From a virus, in the IMG/VR virus record IMGVR_UViG_3300035698_004484, positions 1 to 38,876 of that record: 38,876 nucleotides of DNA, one strand, 5' to 3'. Made by a program: the position numbers and the translations under genes. Below are positions 8,899-16,872 of the stretch, piece by piece; positions within the stretch are counted from its first letter, which is position 1; every line of letters starts with the position of its first letter. The notes beneath the pieces are model-generated. The model saw nothing but the letters and a program-made list of their open reading frames with translations. It was not told where the DNA came from and made no database searches.

Positions 8899-11022
8899 TT
8901 ACTGCTGATTGTTTGTGTTCGGATCACCTTGACCCTGATTTATAGCATTAGATAATTCAGCACCAGTTCCTTCACTAAAATCACTTAGTGTTTGAGCTGA
9001 TTGTCCTTGTTTCATCAATGCTTCTTCTAACCATTTTAATGCGTCGTGTGGAAAATTCTTCCTAGATACCGTATAACCAGATCCATCCTCTTTTAGCTTA
9101 GAGTCATACATTTGGACAGGTATCAGATCTCCACTCGCAGGTATAAGTCCTTTTTCTCTTATTTGCTCCGATAACATATTCTTAGCTTGTAATTGTAAAT
9201 ATTCTTGTCTTTTATAGTCGTATAATTGATGTATTTGCTCTGTAGTCACTACTTGTCCATCAGGACTTCTATAAGTCAATACATCATAATCAGATTCAGA
9301 CATTCTTTTGTCTAATCTTTGTAGTGTATATGCAGGGTCATCTTGTTCACTGATCTTTAAGTCTTTTCCTTTATCTAGTTTCAATATCATATTAGTAGCT
9401 CTGTCATACTTCATTTTACCTGTAGAGCTTAAAGACTTTTTACCTAGAAATGGTGCATCAGATAATAACTCTCCAAAATCAACATCATCCATATTACCAC
9501 CTCTATATTGTAGTATTTGATTGATCTGAAATTGTCTAGCTACTAATCCTTCTGGGTCGTCTGTTCTAGGTTTAAGTTTTATTTGAAAACTAATATCTTC
9601 AGCAGATTTAAACTCATCGACATTTATTTGTTCGTGTCTACCTATAACTGGTATTACGGAATTTTCTGGCATATGTGCTTTAAATATTCTTAGGGACTTT
9701 TCCCATATCCTTATTATAAACCTTTCATACTTAGAAGCATAGAATGAAAATCTTTTCTTGTCTTTCATAGATAATAGTAACATGCTGTAAGGGTCCATTT
9801 GACCTCCAGCACTATCTTCTACTCTAGGTAGTTCTGCTATTCTATCAAACATCTCTACTTGCTTCATCCAATAGTCAACGTATTGACTACCACTTCTACC
9901 AGGAAGAATAGTAGGTTCCATTCCTGATCCTGCTATCTGTATCGCACGTACTCCAGATATCTTATTGCTTTCCGCAATCTTAGATCCAGCTCTAATTATA
10001 AGCTTATCATCACCAATAGTAATTTGATGCTCTGCCATTTTAGAAACTGCTCTGTTAATTTCACCTTGAATAGGTCTTAATTGTTTTAGTTTACTAACTC
10101 CTCTAGGAGCTGTAGGAACATCGTCAAAGTTAAGAACTTCAATTGGAAATATTCCATAAGGTAATGGTCCTTCTTCTAAAACACCAGTAGTAGTAGTTAT
10201 GTAGTAATATCCTTTAGGATATACCTTAGAAGGTTTAAAATAATATTCTAAGATCATGACTTTATTGGATTTAGTATAAGGAGAAGAATCAGTAGAATCA
10301 TATACTTTATAAGTATCATCATTTGATTCTTGAACAAATCTTCTTTTCTCTTCGTTCTCTTCTCCTGGCATCATGCTGAGTAAATCCTTTTTATCTACCA
10401 TCTTTCTAAAAATATAATATCTACATTCATCCCAATCTTTTCCAGAAGGATCTCTTAATAGATTAAATGGTAAAATTCTTTCTATTAGTAACATTCCCAT
10501 TGGAGATTGTTCTTGGTACGTATCTACTATTAACCCTGATTCTGGGTCCATGACTTCAACTATATCGCCATCAACTAATGGTCCTCTAGTAGGATCTATA
10601 TGTAGTTTAACGGCACATTCACCTAAGTCAAAAAAATCCTTTACTAACTTAGATGATTTCTCTTCAAATTTATTTTCTCTGCTAATAAACTCTTTTACAG
10701 AAGAGTGCATTTCAGCAGCTTTCTTATCTCTTTCTTCGTTCTCGTTTGTAGGAAGTATTTGTACATCAGGAGCAGCATTTAGTATAGCATTAATCCATAC
10801 ATTAGATGCTCTAGATATATGATTTTGTGTAAGTCTCATTTTAGATTCAGAAGAAAGTTTTCCAGAATATTTGCTTCTACTTAAGTCTCTATGGGCATAC
10901 TTTAGAAAGTGGTCCCCATTTACTAGTCTTGCGTTTGATTTCATTTCAGAGAATGTTTTGTTATCTGCTGATTCAGCAGCAACGTACATTGACTGAAGTT
11001 CCCCTATTCGTTTTCTTGGCAT
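8899..11022 (-). CDS. Portal protein
   Basis: At 707 residues this matches the large P22-type portals. The N-terminal half has the mixed helical pattern of portal clip/wing regions (ESKMRLTQNHISRASNVWIN, LVKDFFDLGECAVKLHIDP, RYYIFRKMVDKKDL). The middle includes the typical QLRPIQGEINRAVSKMAEHQ helix and a MKQVEMFDRIAELPRVEDSA segment. The C-terminal ~60 residues are Gln/Asn-rich and probably disordered. The portal forms the dodecameric DNA channel at the head vertex and docks the terminase encoded upstream. The ATG lies inside the end of the 125-aa gene (19-nt overlap) with GGAG eight bases before it. Confidence 0.85.
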   Translation of the reverse strand: MPRKRIGELQSMYVAAESADNKTFSEMKSNARLVNGDHFLKYAHRDLSRSKYSGKLSSESKMRLTQNHISRASNVWINAILNAAPDVQILPTNENEERDKKAAEMHSSVKEFISRENKFEEKSSKLVKDFFDLGECAVKLHIDPTRGPLVDGDIVEVMDPESGLIVDTYQEQSPMGMLLIERILPFNLLRDPSGKDWDECRYYIFRKMVDKKDLLSMMPGEENEEKRRFVQESNDDTYKVYDSTDSSPYTKSNKVMILEYYFKPSKVYPKGYYYITTTTGVLEEGPLPYGIFPIEVLNFDDVPTAPRGVSKLKQLRPIQGEINRAVSKMAEHQITIGDDKLIIRAGSKIAESNKISGVRAIQIAGSGMEPTILPGRSGSQYVDYWMKQVEMFDRIAELPRVEDSAGGQMDPYSMLLLSMKDKKRFSFYASKYERFIIRIWEKSLRIFKAHMPENSVIPVIGRHEQINVDEFKSAEDISFQIKLKPRTDDPEGLVARQFQINQILQYRGGNMDDVDFGELLSDAPFLGKKSLSSTGKMKYDRATNMILKLDKGKDLKISEQDDPAYTLQRLDKRMSESDYDVLTYRSPDGQVVTTEQIHQLYDYKRQEYLQLQAKNMLSEQIREKGLIPASGDLIPVQMYDSKLKEDGSGYTVSRKNFPHDALKWLEEALMKQGQSAQTLSDFSEGTGAELSNAINQGQGDPNTNNQQ

Positions 11023-11381
11023 GTAGTTGGCTCCTTATTGGCGAGTAATCCAGATCCAGTGGGTGTGATTAATCCTAACTTGACATATTCATCAATAACA
11101 CCTGGATTGTTTAACTCGATCCAATCAACTTCTTCCTGAGAGAGTCTGACTGCTTCCTCATCTTTTATAGATTGTTCTATTTCTGCCATTTTTTCCTCAA
11201 TGTCATTATCTACGACATCAGGTGTAGGAGCTTCTACTGGCAGTTCCCTTTTCTCACTAAATTTAATTGATACGCTACCGTCTGGCTTGACTGTAAAAGT
11301 ATCTACGTTACTTTTTTCTGCCTGTCTTATAATACGACATATCTCATTTCCACTAAGCGTAACTTTACTCATTTTTACCAT
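11004..11381 (-). CDS. Small protein between terminase and portal (up to 125 aa)
   Basis: The frame has two in-frame starts: ATG at 11381 (MVKMSKVTLSG) and ATG at 11372 (MSKVTLSG). The product has a compact N-terminal half (GNEICRIIRQAEKSNVDTFT, SVSIKFSE) and an acidic helical C-terminal half ending PTTCQENE. Family not recognised. It overlaps the portal start by 19 nt. A perfect-spacing promoter ends only nine bases upstream of the first ATG, so the transcript is expected to begin at about 11383 and be nearly leaderless. Confidence 0.65.
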   Translation of the reverse strand: MVKMSKVTLSGNEICRIIRQAEKSNVDTFTVKPDGSVSIKFSEKRELPVEAPTPDVVDNDIEEKMAEIEQSIKDEEAVRLSQEEVDWIELNNPGVIDEYVKLGLITPTGSGLLANKEPTTCQENE

Positions 11382-11389
11382 ACTTCTCT

Positions 11390-11418
11390 ATTATACCACA
11401 CTTTTGCCTAAAAGTCAA
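11390..11418 (-). promoter_or_regulatory. Sigma70-type promoter for the head module
   Basis: On the minus strand: -35 TTGACT (11418-11413), 17-bp spacer ending GTGTGG, -10 TATAAT (11395-11390). The TGG before the -10 makes it an extended -10 promoter. The spacer end AAAAGTGTGG is shared with the promoter at 27945. It would drive the 125-aa gene, portal, scaffold and capsid. Confidence 0.85.
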
Positions 11419-11440
11419 GCTTTATTTTCATTTATTTTCG

Positions 11441-11452
11441 ATTACTAGTAAT
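11441..11452. promoter_or_regulatory. 12-bp perfect palindrome upstream of the head-module promoter
   Basis: ATTACTAGTAAT lies between the large terminase stop (11462) and the -35 box (11418). A loop-free palindrome is a better candidate for a dimeric protein-binding site than for a terminator. No second copy was noticed. Confidence 0.35.
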
Positions 11453-11461
11453 ATCAATCAC

Positions 11462-13060
11462 TTAGCCATCAAAGAAATCATCCCAATCTTCATTAGAATT
11501 GCCCATTAATTGTTTTAATTGCTCCTCTAACTCATCTTCGTACAGTTTATCTCTTTTATCTGGGTCCATACCAGAATCTTGCATCTTTATATACTTAGAT
11601 CTATTGTCTAACCCTAAGTATTTATTCTTCTTTTTGCTCTCTGGAATATTTAAACATGAGAAATCCCAATCAACTTGCATTATACAATATTTTAAAGCGT
11701 CTATTAAATCATCAGCAGCTTTGGTTTTTGGTGTCTCTGCTTTTAGTGTTATTAATTCTTCTGCTAACTTATCAGACTCTATATTCTTATACACGTATAA
11801 CATATCATTTTTAAATAAGGTGTTTAATGTTATTATTCCTTGTTCTCTGTTAGTCTTAATAGCTCTGACAAAAGGTTCTCCCATTCTGTCTGCTATTATT
11901 CCAAAATCCTTTCCTGCTCCTGCATAATCATAACATGCTGATGTTATCTGTCTCTCTCCCTTAAGCTCTCTATACTTAGTCAATATGTCAGAAGCAGTAG
12001 TTTCTATTCCATCGCCCCTCCAGCAGTCTATCACCCTTCCTTCAGTAAAATCTGATTTAACCGCCACAAATACTATAGCTGCTGGATGATTATGTTCTCC
12101 TCCAGACCCTATATCTACTGCTGCGAAATTTAACCATCCTTTAATAGGATGTGCTGATTTAATATGCCTCTTACTGTCAAACATAGGTATTACCAAACCT
12201 CCTACTATAACAAATTTTCCGTATATTCTACGTTGAATTTCTGTATCACTATGCATTCTTGCTCTAGCTCTATCTATAAATCTATTGGTAAATTTAGTAG
12301 TAGTTCCATCTTCGTACTTTTGGCAATCATACATAGATACCTGTTTTCTCCAAGAGTCTGGGAATACTCTATCATTGCCCTCTCCTTCGATGATTTTCTT
12401 AACCCAATCCTGCCCTTCAGTAGCAGTAAAAACACACGAGAATAAGCCTTCTACGGCAAATAAGCGTGCAGTGATTTCAGAGTAGAGTTCTTTAGGTATT
12501 TCCTCATCGCACGCACAGTAATCTACAGTAGTAGCCTGTATGTTTGCTGGTTTCATCTCATAAGTCATGAAATATATAGTTACTCCTGTGTTAAATCTAA
12601 TGGAGTGTATATCTTTTTGTCTTATGTCTTCCTTCCATCCATATTGAGGATGATTTTTCATTTCTCCTTTAGGAAGAAACTCTTTTACCCACTTCTCATG
12701 AAACTCAGTGGTAGCTGTAGTCTTCTTAGGATAGAACCACCAAAAAGTAGTCGGATCTCTAATTTTAAAGTATTTCTTCCAGAGTGTAGGATCTGTAGCT
12801 AACATTAATAACTTTATTATTTGTATGCTGGATTTTCCGATCTGGTTTGCTGCACAGATCCAACATTGGTCATTGGTAATCTCAAGAAACTCTTTTTGCC
12901 AAGGGTATCTCTTAAAACCATATAAATGTGGTAATTGTTCTTTAAGTTCTCTTACTTCTTTTTCTTTTTCTAAGGACTCTAGATACTCTAATCTATCCTT
13001 ATCTATTCTTATCTCTTTCTTCTTCGAGTCTTTTGATTCTTTCTTCAACACTTTCTTCAT
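11462..13060 (-). CDS. Terminase large subunit
   Basis: This 532-residue DNA-packaging motor has an N-terminal ATPase and a C-terminal RNase H-like nuclease. Walker A is AANQIGKS (residues ~70-77), a common terminase variant. Walker B with its catalytic Glu is VDYCACDEE (~179-187). The nuclease acidic residues are seen in NFAAVDIGSGG (Asp ~316), ACYDYAGAGKDFG (Asp ~378) and the C-terminal DDLIDALKYC. It cuts concatemeric DNA and pumps it through the portal encoded downstream. The ATG lies 62 nt inside the end of the preceding gene. The N-terminal ~40 residues are unusually Lys/Glu-rich. Confidence 0.93.
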   Translation of the reverse strand: MKKVLKKESKDSKKKEIRIDKDRLEYLESLEKEKEVRELKEQLPHLYGFKRYPWQKEFLEITNDQCWICAANQIGKSSIQIIKLLMLATDPTLWKKYFKIRDPTTFWWFYPKKTTATTEFHEKWVKEFLPKGEMKNHPQYGWKEDIRQKDIHSIRFNTGVTIYFMTYEMKPANIQATTVDYCACDEEIPKELYSEITARLFAVEGLFSCVFTATEGQDWVKKIIEGEGNDRVFPDSWRKQVSMYDCQKYEDGTTTKFTNRFIDRARARMHSDTEIQRRIYGKFVIVGGLVIPMFDSKRHIKSAHPIKGWLNFAAVDIGSGGEHNHPAAIVFVAVKSDFTEGRVIDCWRGDGIETTASDILTKYRELKGERQITSACYDYAGAGKDFGIIADRMGEPFVRAIKTNREQGIITLNTLFKNDMLYVYKNIESDKLAEELITLKAETPKTKAADDLIDALKYCIMQVDWDFSCLNIPESKKKNKYLGLDNRSKYIKMQDSGMDPDKRDKLYEDELEEQLKQLMGNSNEDWDDFFDG

Positions 13061-13607
13061 TCTCGCCTACCTTACCTAAGTTTTTTGTTATAGTCATTTG
13101 TTTAATCTCTTTTCTCTCAACTATAGGAGCTGCTCTTGCCGCTAAAGTTTTAAAGAAAGTTAGGTACTGATTTCTTAGGGTTGTTTTATCCTTTAGTCTA
13201 GTTTCTACTTTAATCTCTTCTAGAATATTATCCATGATTGTTCTTAGGTCTTTAATTCCTTTTTTATAAGTTCTCTTTATTAATAGTTCATCTCTTATAG
13301 TAGGAATTAGTAACCAAGCTAATAACTCTTTTCTTGTAATAATTCTAGAATAGAAATAACAAGGTAACATTACTCCTCCAGTAAGATTACCCATTACAAT
13401 ATTTCTTCCTTGTAGTTGTGCGGCTTCTATTTCTTCCTGCATAGATATCTTTAATAGCCTGTGCGTTTCTGTAGGTTTAACTTCTTTCTCTAATTGTCTT
13501 ACATCCATCTCAAAATACTTAGATGGAATTTTCTCAATCTCTTCTGTAAGTTTATTAGAAGCTATAGTCATTAACGCATTAGCATACTCATTTTCTTGTT
13601 TCTTCAA
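12999..13607 (-). CDS. Putative terminase small subunit (TTG start)
   Basis: This 202-residue protein sits directly upstream of, and overlaps, the large terminase gene, the usual place for the small subunit that recognises phage DNA. It is largely helical and basic (RQLEKEVKPTETHRLLKISM, RDELLIKRTYKKGIKDLRTI). No helix-turn-helix is obvious, so the call rests on position. The best start is a TTG at 13607 with GGAGGGAGC immediately before it; the first in-frame ATG (13571) has no ribosome binding site. It overlaps the upstream zincin gene by 20 nt. Confidence 0.5.
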   Translation of the reverse strand: MKKQENEYANALMTIASNKLTEEIEKIPSKYFEMDVRQLEKEVKPTETHRLLKISMQEEIEAAQLQGRNIVMGNLTGGVMLPCYFYSRIITRKELLAWLLIPTIRDELLIKRTYKKGIKDLRTIMDNILEEIKVETRLKDKTTLRNQYLTFFKTLAARAAPIVERKEIKQMTITKNLGKVGENEESVEERIKRLEEERDKNR

Positions 13608-14130
13608 GCTCCCTCCAAATCTTTCTAAAAGCCCTTGTCATTTTATATGTAGGATGTTTATTACAATTACTAAGTAAATAATCATAAGACCATAAATTCT
13701 CTGCCGAAGCTGCTTCTAATTTTTTACTTGATATTTTAACACCTACTTTCCTTAGTATGTCAGGTATCTGAGCTTCTGCTTTTTCTTCTATTCTTAGTAT
13801 TGTTTCCTTGGCCCAGGTAGGAACTTCTTTTCTTTCTTTAGGTTCTTCACATAAATAATCCCAGGCTTTATTATCTTCTACTACACGCACACCCACCCTA
13901 TCACATATTATATGTCCTAGTTCGTGTGCTAGGGTTAATGTTTCCTGTGTCCAGTTTATATAATTACCCCTCCTTACCATAATAGTAATTTTATCATTTC
14001 CTGATTCTCCAGCCCAATTGTTTATCTTTCCTTTTTCTATATATTTTATCTTTGCTGTCACACCTATACTTTTACAAAATTTTACTAGTTTGAAAAAGTC
14101 TTTCTTTCTTTTCTTAGATGAGACTTTCAT
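13588..14130 (-). CDS. HEXXH zinc metallopeptidase-like protein
   Basis: This 180-residue protein has the zincin motif in TLTLAHELGHIICD (His69, Glu70, His73), preceded by a short beta/helix region and followed by a Glu/Lys-rich helical part (WAKETILRIEEKAEAQIPDI). Layout and size recall ImmA/IrrE-type or SprT-like peptidases, but the helix-turn-helix partner common with ImmA is absent. It starts one base after the upstream metallophosphoesterase stop. Candidate roles are cleavage of a repressor or of a host factor; no substrate can be inferred. Confidence 0.7.
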   Translation of the reverse strand: MKVSSKKRKKDFFKLVKFCKSIGVTAKIKYIEKGKINNWAGESGNDKITIMVRRGNYINWTQETLTLAHELGHIICDRVGVRVVEDNKAWDYLCEEPKERKEVPTWAKETILRIEEKAEAQIPDILRKVGVKISSKKLEAASAENLWSYDYLLSNCNKHPTYKMTRAFRKIWRELEETRK

Positions 14131-14131
14131 A

Positions 14132-14854
14132 TTACAGTACTCTTAATTCTACATACTCTGGAGTTGTTATACCTATAGCTAACTCCCAATTAGTTATTCT
14201 AGAATTAACATATCCAAATGGAATTAGTTTCTCATTGGCACACATTCCAGTAGACATTTCAAAAATTAAATCGATGGATCTTAAAAGTCTATAAGAAGTT
14301 TTAATAGTAATACCTTTACCGTCAACCTTCTTACTATCTCCTTGTATCTTTAGCCAAGCTCTGTGGTCATGGCATCTAATTACAGGCTTCTTAAAATGAT
14401 TTGTATGAGTTGCAGACCATCCATGACAATAAACAACTCCATCAATTTCAACGTAATCTCTATCTGATCTTCTAGTATCAACTCCTTTAAATTTATAAAG
14501 TTTCTCGTGTGCATCGTCTATAATATGATATACTTCTGGAAATCTACTTAAAGTCTTTTTAAGTATTCGTACATCGTGATTACCTATAAGCTGAATGCAC
14601 TTAGCTTTAGGTGCAATCTTTTTTATAGTGGTCCAAAACTCTTCTGCCATTGCTCTAGCCTTCTTCAATTCTTTTTCTGGCATTATAAAGTTTCTATTCC
14701 TATCAAACCTAGCAAACATATATTGGTCATACAGATCTCCGAGCTGAATAATAACATCTGGTTTCTCTTTCTTAATCTCAACGTATATCTTTTTTAATGT
14801 ACTCTTTTTCACATAAGGAAAATGAGTATCTGGGATGCTTAATACTTTTGACAT
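14132..14854 (-). CDS. Calcineurin-like metallophosphoesterase
   Basis: All core motifs of the binuclear-metal phosphoesterase fold are present: PDTHFP (Asp9, His11), QLGDLYD (Asp40), LIGNHD (Asn92, His93, Asp94) and VYCHGW (His144). At 240 residues it is a single-domain enzyme. Phage relatives are usually annotated simply as metallophosphatases, and the substrate (nucleic acid end or nucleotide) is unknown. GGAGG precedes the ATG, which overlaps the upstream stop. A second, divergent member is encoded at 17544-18167. Confidence 0.85.
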   Translation of the reverse strand: MSKVLSIPDTHFPYVKKSTLKKIYVEIKKEKPDVIIQLGDLYDQYMFARFDRNRNFIMPEKELKKARAMAEEFWTTIKKIAPKAKCIQLIGNHDVRILKKTLSRFPEVYHIIDDAHEKLYKFKGVDTRRSDRDYVEIDGVVYCHGWSATHTNHFKKPVIRCHDHRAWLKIQGDSKKVDGKGITIKTSYRLLRSIDLIFEMSTGMCANEKLIPFGYVNSRITNWELAIGITTPEYVELRVL

Positions 14855-15189
14855 TACGCCTCCTGTTTAAATAAACGGTCAAGAATTTTATCTTTACTCT
14901 TCCTTAATATAGGAGCAATGATAAAACCTACGAATCTAATCTTTGCAATTTCATTTACAAGTCTGTCATAATACTTAGAAACATTTTCTTCTACTTCTCT
15001 TAATGCTTCTCTTTTAAGTTCTTCTAAAATATCCTTTGCTACTTCTTTTTGTAATTCATAGAGTTTGTCTAAACTCTCTTTAACAATCTCTTTTCCTGAG
15101 TTCTTAACACTTTCTTGTAGCACTCTAAACAATTCTTTTTGTTTCTCGTATCCTACATCCCCTATTAACTTCTTTAAAAGATTATCCAT
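14854..15189 (-). CDS. Helical protein of unknown function (111 aa)
   Basis: The sequence is almost entirely amphipathic helix with Lys/Glu/Leu heptads (KELFRVLQESVKNSGKEIVK, then VAKDILEELKREALREVEEN) and a mildly hydrophobic segment near residues 86-94 (RFVGFIIAPIL). GGAGG sits seven bases before the ATG. It lies in a run of genes that overlap or touch. A coiled-coil oligomer, perhaps membrane-touching, is all that can be said. Confidence 0.6.
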   Translation of the reverse strand: MDNLLKKLIGDVGYEKQKELFRVLQESVKNSGKEIVKESLDKLYELQKEVAKDILEELKREALREVEENVSKYYDRLVNEIAKIRFVGFIIAPILRKSKDKILDRLFKQEA

Positions 15190-15352
15190 TTTTTTCCTCC
15201 ATTTTACTTAGTACAAGATTATGTTTATTCACAATCTCCATTGCTTTTCTTTCTGTATCAATATCCTCTATGATTGATATCCCTTTATATAATATGCTGT
15301 ATGAGTCTGTCTCTGGGTCATACTCGTAATCCCAATAGTATTCATCATACAT
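15182..15352 (-). CDS. Small acidic, Tyr-rich protein (56 aa)
   Basis: The preferred start is the ATG at 15352, which overlaps the stop of the MazZ-like gene by 8 nt and has GGAAAG seven bases upstream. It gives a protein opening MYDEYYWDYEYDPETDSYSI. A longer frame from 15427 has an AAGGAG upstream but would overlap the conserved C-terminus of the MazZ-like protein by 83 nt, so I consider it less likely. Function unknown. The strongly acidic, aromatic N-terminus is the kind seen in DNA-mimic or inhibitor proteins, but this is speculation. Confidence 0.5.
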   Translation of the reverse strand: MYDEYYWDYEYDPETDSYSILYKGISIIEDIDTERKAMEIVNKHNLVLSKMEEKNG

Positions 15353-15698
15353 GTATTTCTTTCCACAATAAAAATGCAAGATTACACAGGGCGTGGGATA
15401 AATGCCTTTCTCCACTTTCCACATCATTAATCTCTCCTTTTTGCCAAGCATTTATATGTCTATGTAAAGCTGCTATGTATCTTTCTGGGCCTACCTTCTG
15501 CCAGTTATTAGGTTCATACTTCTTAGCTCCCATTGTAATTATTTTAGCTATCTCTTCTAAAACTTCTGGCGGTATAAGATCAAATCTCAATTTATCAGAA
15601 TCATACTTTTTGCCTTCTTCTTTCTCGCATTCGTGCCAATGCAATTCTACTTCCGTTCCTTTAAAACCACACTTCGTACATTCAACTATTATACTCAT
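15345..15698 (-). CDS. MazZ-like dATP/dGTP pyrophosphohydrolase with N-terminal zinc finger
   Basis: Residues ~30-117 (KYDSDKLRFDLIPPEVLEEI, GAKKYEPNNWQKVG, RYIAALHRHINAWQ, ESGERHLSHALCNLAFLL) match the phage DUF5664/dATP-dGTP diphosphohydrolase family of the MazG superfamily. Glu residues in PPEVLEEI and ESGERH are the probable Mg ligands. Residues 1-30 add a possible zinc site (CTKC...HWHEC). In phages with 2-aminoadenine DNA, MazZ removes dATP and supplies dGMP to PurZ; no PurZ is visible in this window, and many relatives occur without it. The start overlaps the upstream fusion gene by four bases (ATGA). Confidence 0.75.
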   Translation of the reverse strand: MSIIVECTKCGFKGTEVELHWHECEKEEGKKYDSDKLRFDLIPPEVLEEIAKIITMGAKKYEPNNWQKVGPERYIAALHRHINAWQKGEINDVESGERHLSHALCNLAFLLWKEIHV

Positions 15699-16741
15699 TT
15701 TAAAACCCCTATATCAGCAATTGAATTAATCCTTACTACGTTCTCTGGCATATCTTCATTCTTACTCCAAGGCATGTCAAATAAAAATATATTTTTTATT
15801 TTGGTTTCTTCTGCAACTTTTTTTACTGTGGATAATTTGTCGTCAATAAAAGCGACTACGTTATATAACTCTTGTAATCTTATTAACTTAAGAGCCTTGC
15901 GTTTATTAAAAAATAATTCATCGTAAGGTAGCCCTAAAGATTTTAAATTAAACTCTGTCTCCTGTCTGAATCTTTCAGATCTAGCAGTTATAAAAATTAT
16001 TTTATATCCTTTTCTCTTGAATTTTAATATACTGTCTATTGCTCCAACTTTTGCTTTTAGCGACACGTATAAACATTCTTCATATTCCTTGAAGGTTTGA
16101 TTTATATCTTCTGGAAGACCCCATTCTTTAAAATCCTTTACTTTATATTCTTTCCCCGTCATTGTTTTATGGGTTTTGATTAAAGCCGGTAAAAAATTTA
16201 GGGTGCAGTCGTCTAAATCTATAGCTATAGCTAATGGCCTATCTGTAGGAGTGTTAAGATATTTTATAGCTTCTTTCATTATATTCACGCTATCTTGAAA
16301 CATTCCTAATCCAGTGTTGCATTTTTGACATAACAGCCCTCTAATTTCTCCTGTAGCATGATCATGATCTACTGATAATTTCTTTTTGATTTTCTTCGCA
16401 TCAATTCCACATATTTTACATTTATATTCCTGTAAGGCTAATATTTCTTTATAACCCTTTATGGTAAGTTTATACGTCTTTTTTAAGTACCTTTCTGCAT
16501 TATTTAGTTTTCTTGCTTCTTTATTCTCCTGGTTGTACTTACTAACTTTCTTTTTTATTACTTCCTTATTATTTTGATAATACGCTTTTCTAGTTTCCTT
16601 GTTGTCTGAATACAAATTTCTATAGCATTCCTTACAGGCACTTTGGCGACCATCTTTAGCCCTAGGTAATTTAGCAAATTCCTCTAAAGATTTTTCACTC
16701 TTACATTGAGTGCATATCTTACTTTTTGCTTTAGTCGCCAT
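15695..16741 (-). CDS. Endonuclease VII-HAD nucleotidase fusion protein
   Basis: This 348-residue protein appears to join two enzymes. Residues 1-165 form an endonuclease VII-like His-Me finger nuclease: a CTQC...CKEC zinc site (10-39), CKICG (108-112), VDHDHATG (124-131, catalytic His) and GLLCQKCNTGLG (135-146). Residues ~168-348 form a HAD phosphatase of the 5'(3')-deoxyribonucleotidase type: motif I AIDLDDCT (Asp175, Asp177), FITARS (Thr252) and motif IV AFIDDK (Asp300, Asp301). The start chosen is the ATG at 16741, with AAGGAG six bases upstream; a GTG at 16825 is also in frame but lacks support. It could resolve branched DNA while the HAD half acts on nucleotides or DNA ends, or the nuclease may be a homing-type passenger. 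Confidence 0.85.
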   Translation of the reverse strand: MATKAKSKICTQCKSEKSLEEFAKLPRAKDGRQSACKECYRNLYSDNKETRKAYYQNNKEVIKKKVSKYNQENKEARKLNNAERYLKKTYKLTIKGYKEILALQEYKCKICGIDAKKIKKKLSVDHDHATGEIRGLLCQKCNTGLGMFQDSVNIMKEAIKYLNTPTDRPLAIAIDLDDCTLNFLPALIKTHKTMTGKEYKVKDFKEWGLPEDINQTFKEYEECLYVSLKAKVGAIDSILKFKRKGYKIIFITARSERFRQETEFNLKSLGLPYDELFFNKRKALKLIRLQELYNVVAFIDDKLSTVKKVAEETKIKNIFLFDMPWSKNEDMPENVVRINSIADIGVLK

Positions 16742-16828
16742 TACAAACTCCTTTTTAAAATCTAGGTTCCTAATTTCATCCTCCCGAACATATGGGTATT
16801 GTTTGACTTGTCGGGAACCTTTCACTGT
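16742..16828 (-). promoter_or_regulatory. Structured leader of the endonuclease VII-HAD gene
   Basis: The ~87-nt untranslated leader can pair AGGTTCC (16820-16814) with GGAACCT (16770-16764), just ahead of the AAGGAG. Alternatively CCCGA inside the first arm can pair with TCGGG at ~16787-16783. The two pairings share bases and are therefore mutually exclusive. Folding was judged by eye. Confidence 0.4.
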
Positions 16829-16834
16829 AATTAT

Positions 16835-16863
16835 ATTATACCATACTTTTGTCCATTTGTCAA
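16835..16863 (-). promoter_or_regulatory. Sigma70-type promoter upstream of the endonuclease VII-HAD gene
   Basis: Minus strand: -35 TTGACA (16863-16858), 17-bp spacer ending AAAAGTATGG, -10 TATAAT (16840-16835), extended -10 TGG. It lies directly after the serine protease stop and would drive the fusion gene, the MazZ-like gene and those beyond. Confidence 0.88.
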
Positions 16864-16872
16864 GTACTTTCT

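Noticed and set aside
15353-15451. Longer form of the small acidic gene starting at 15427 or further upstream
   Set aside because: It would overlap the conserved end of the MazZ-like enzyme by 83 nt or more; its apparent ribosome binding site is part of that coding sequence, while 15352 has the usual short overlap.
16742-16825. GTG-initiated N-terminal extension of the endonuclease VII-HAD fusion
   Set aside because: The extension is read from the structured leader, starts at the predicted transcript start and lacks a ribosome binding site, whereas ATG 16741 has AAGGAG.
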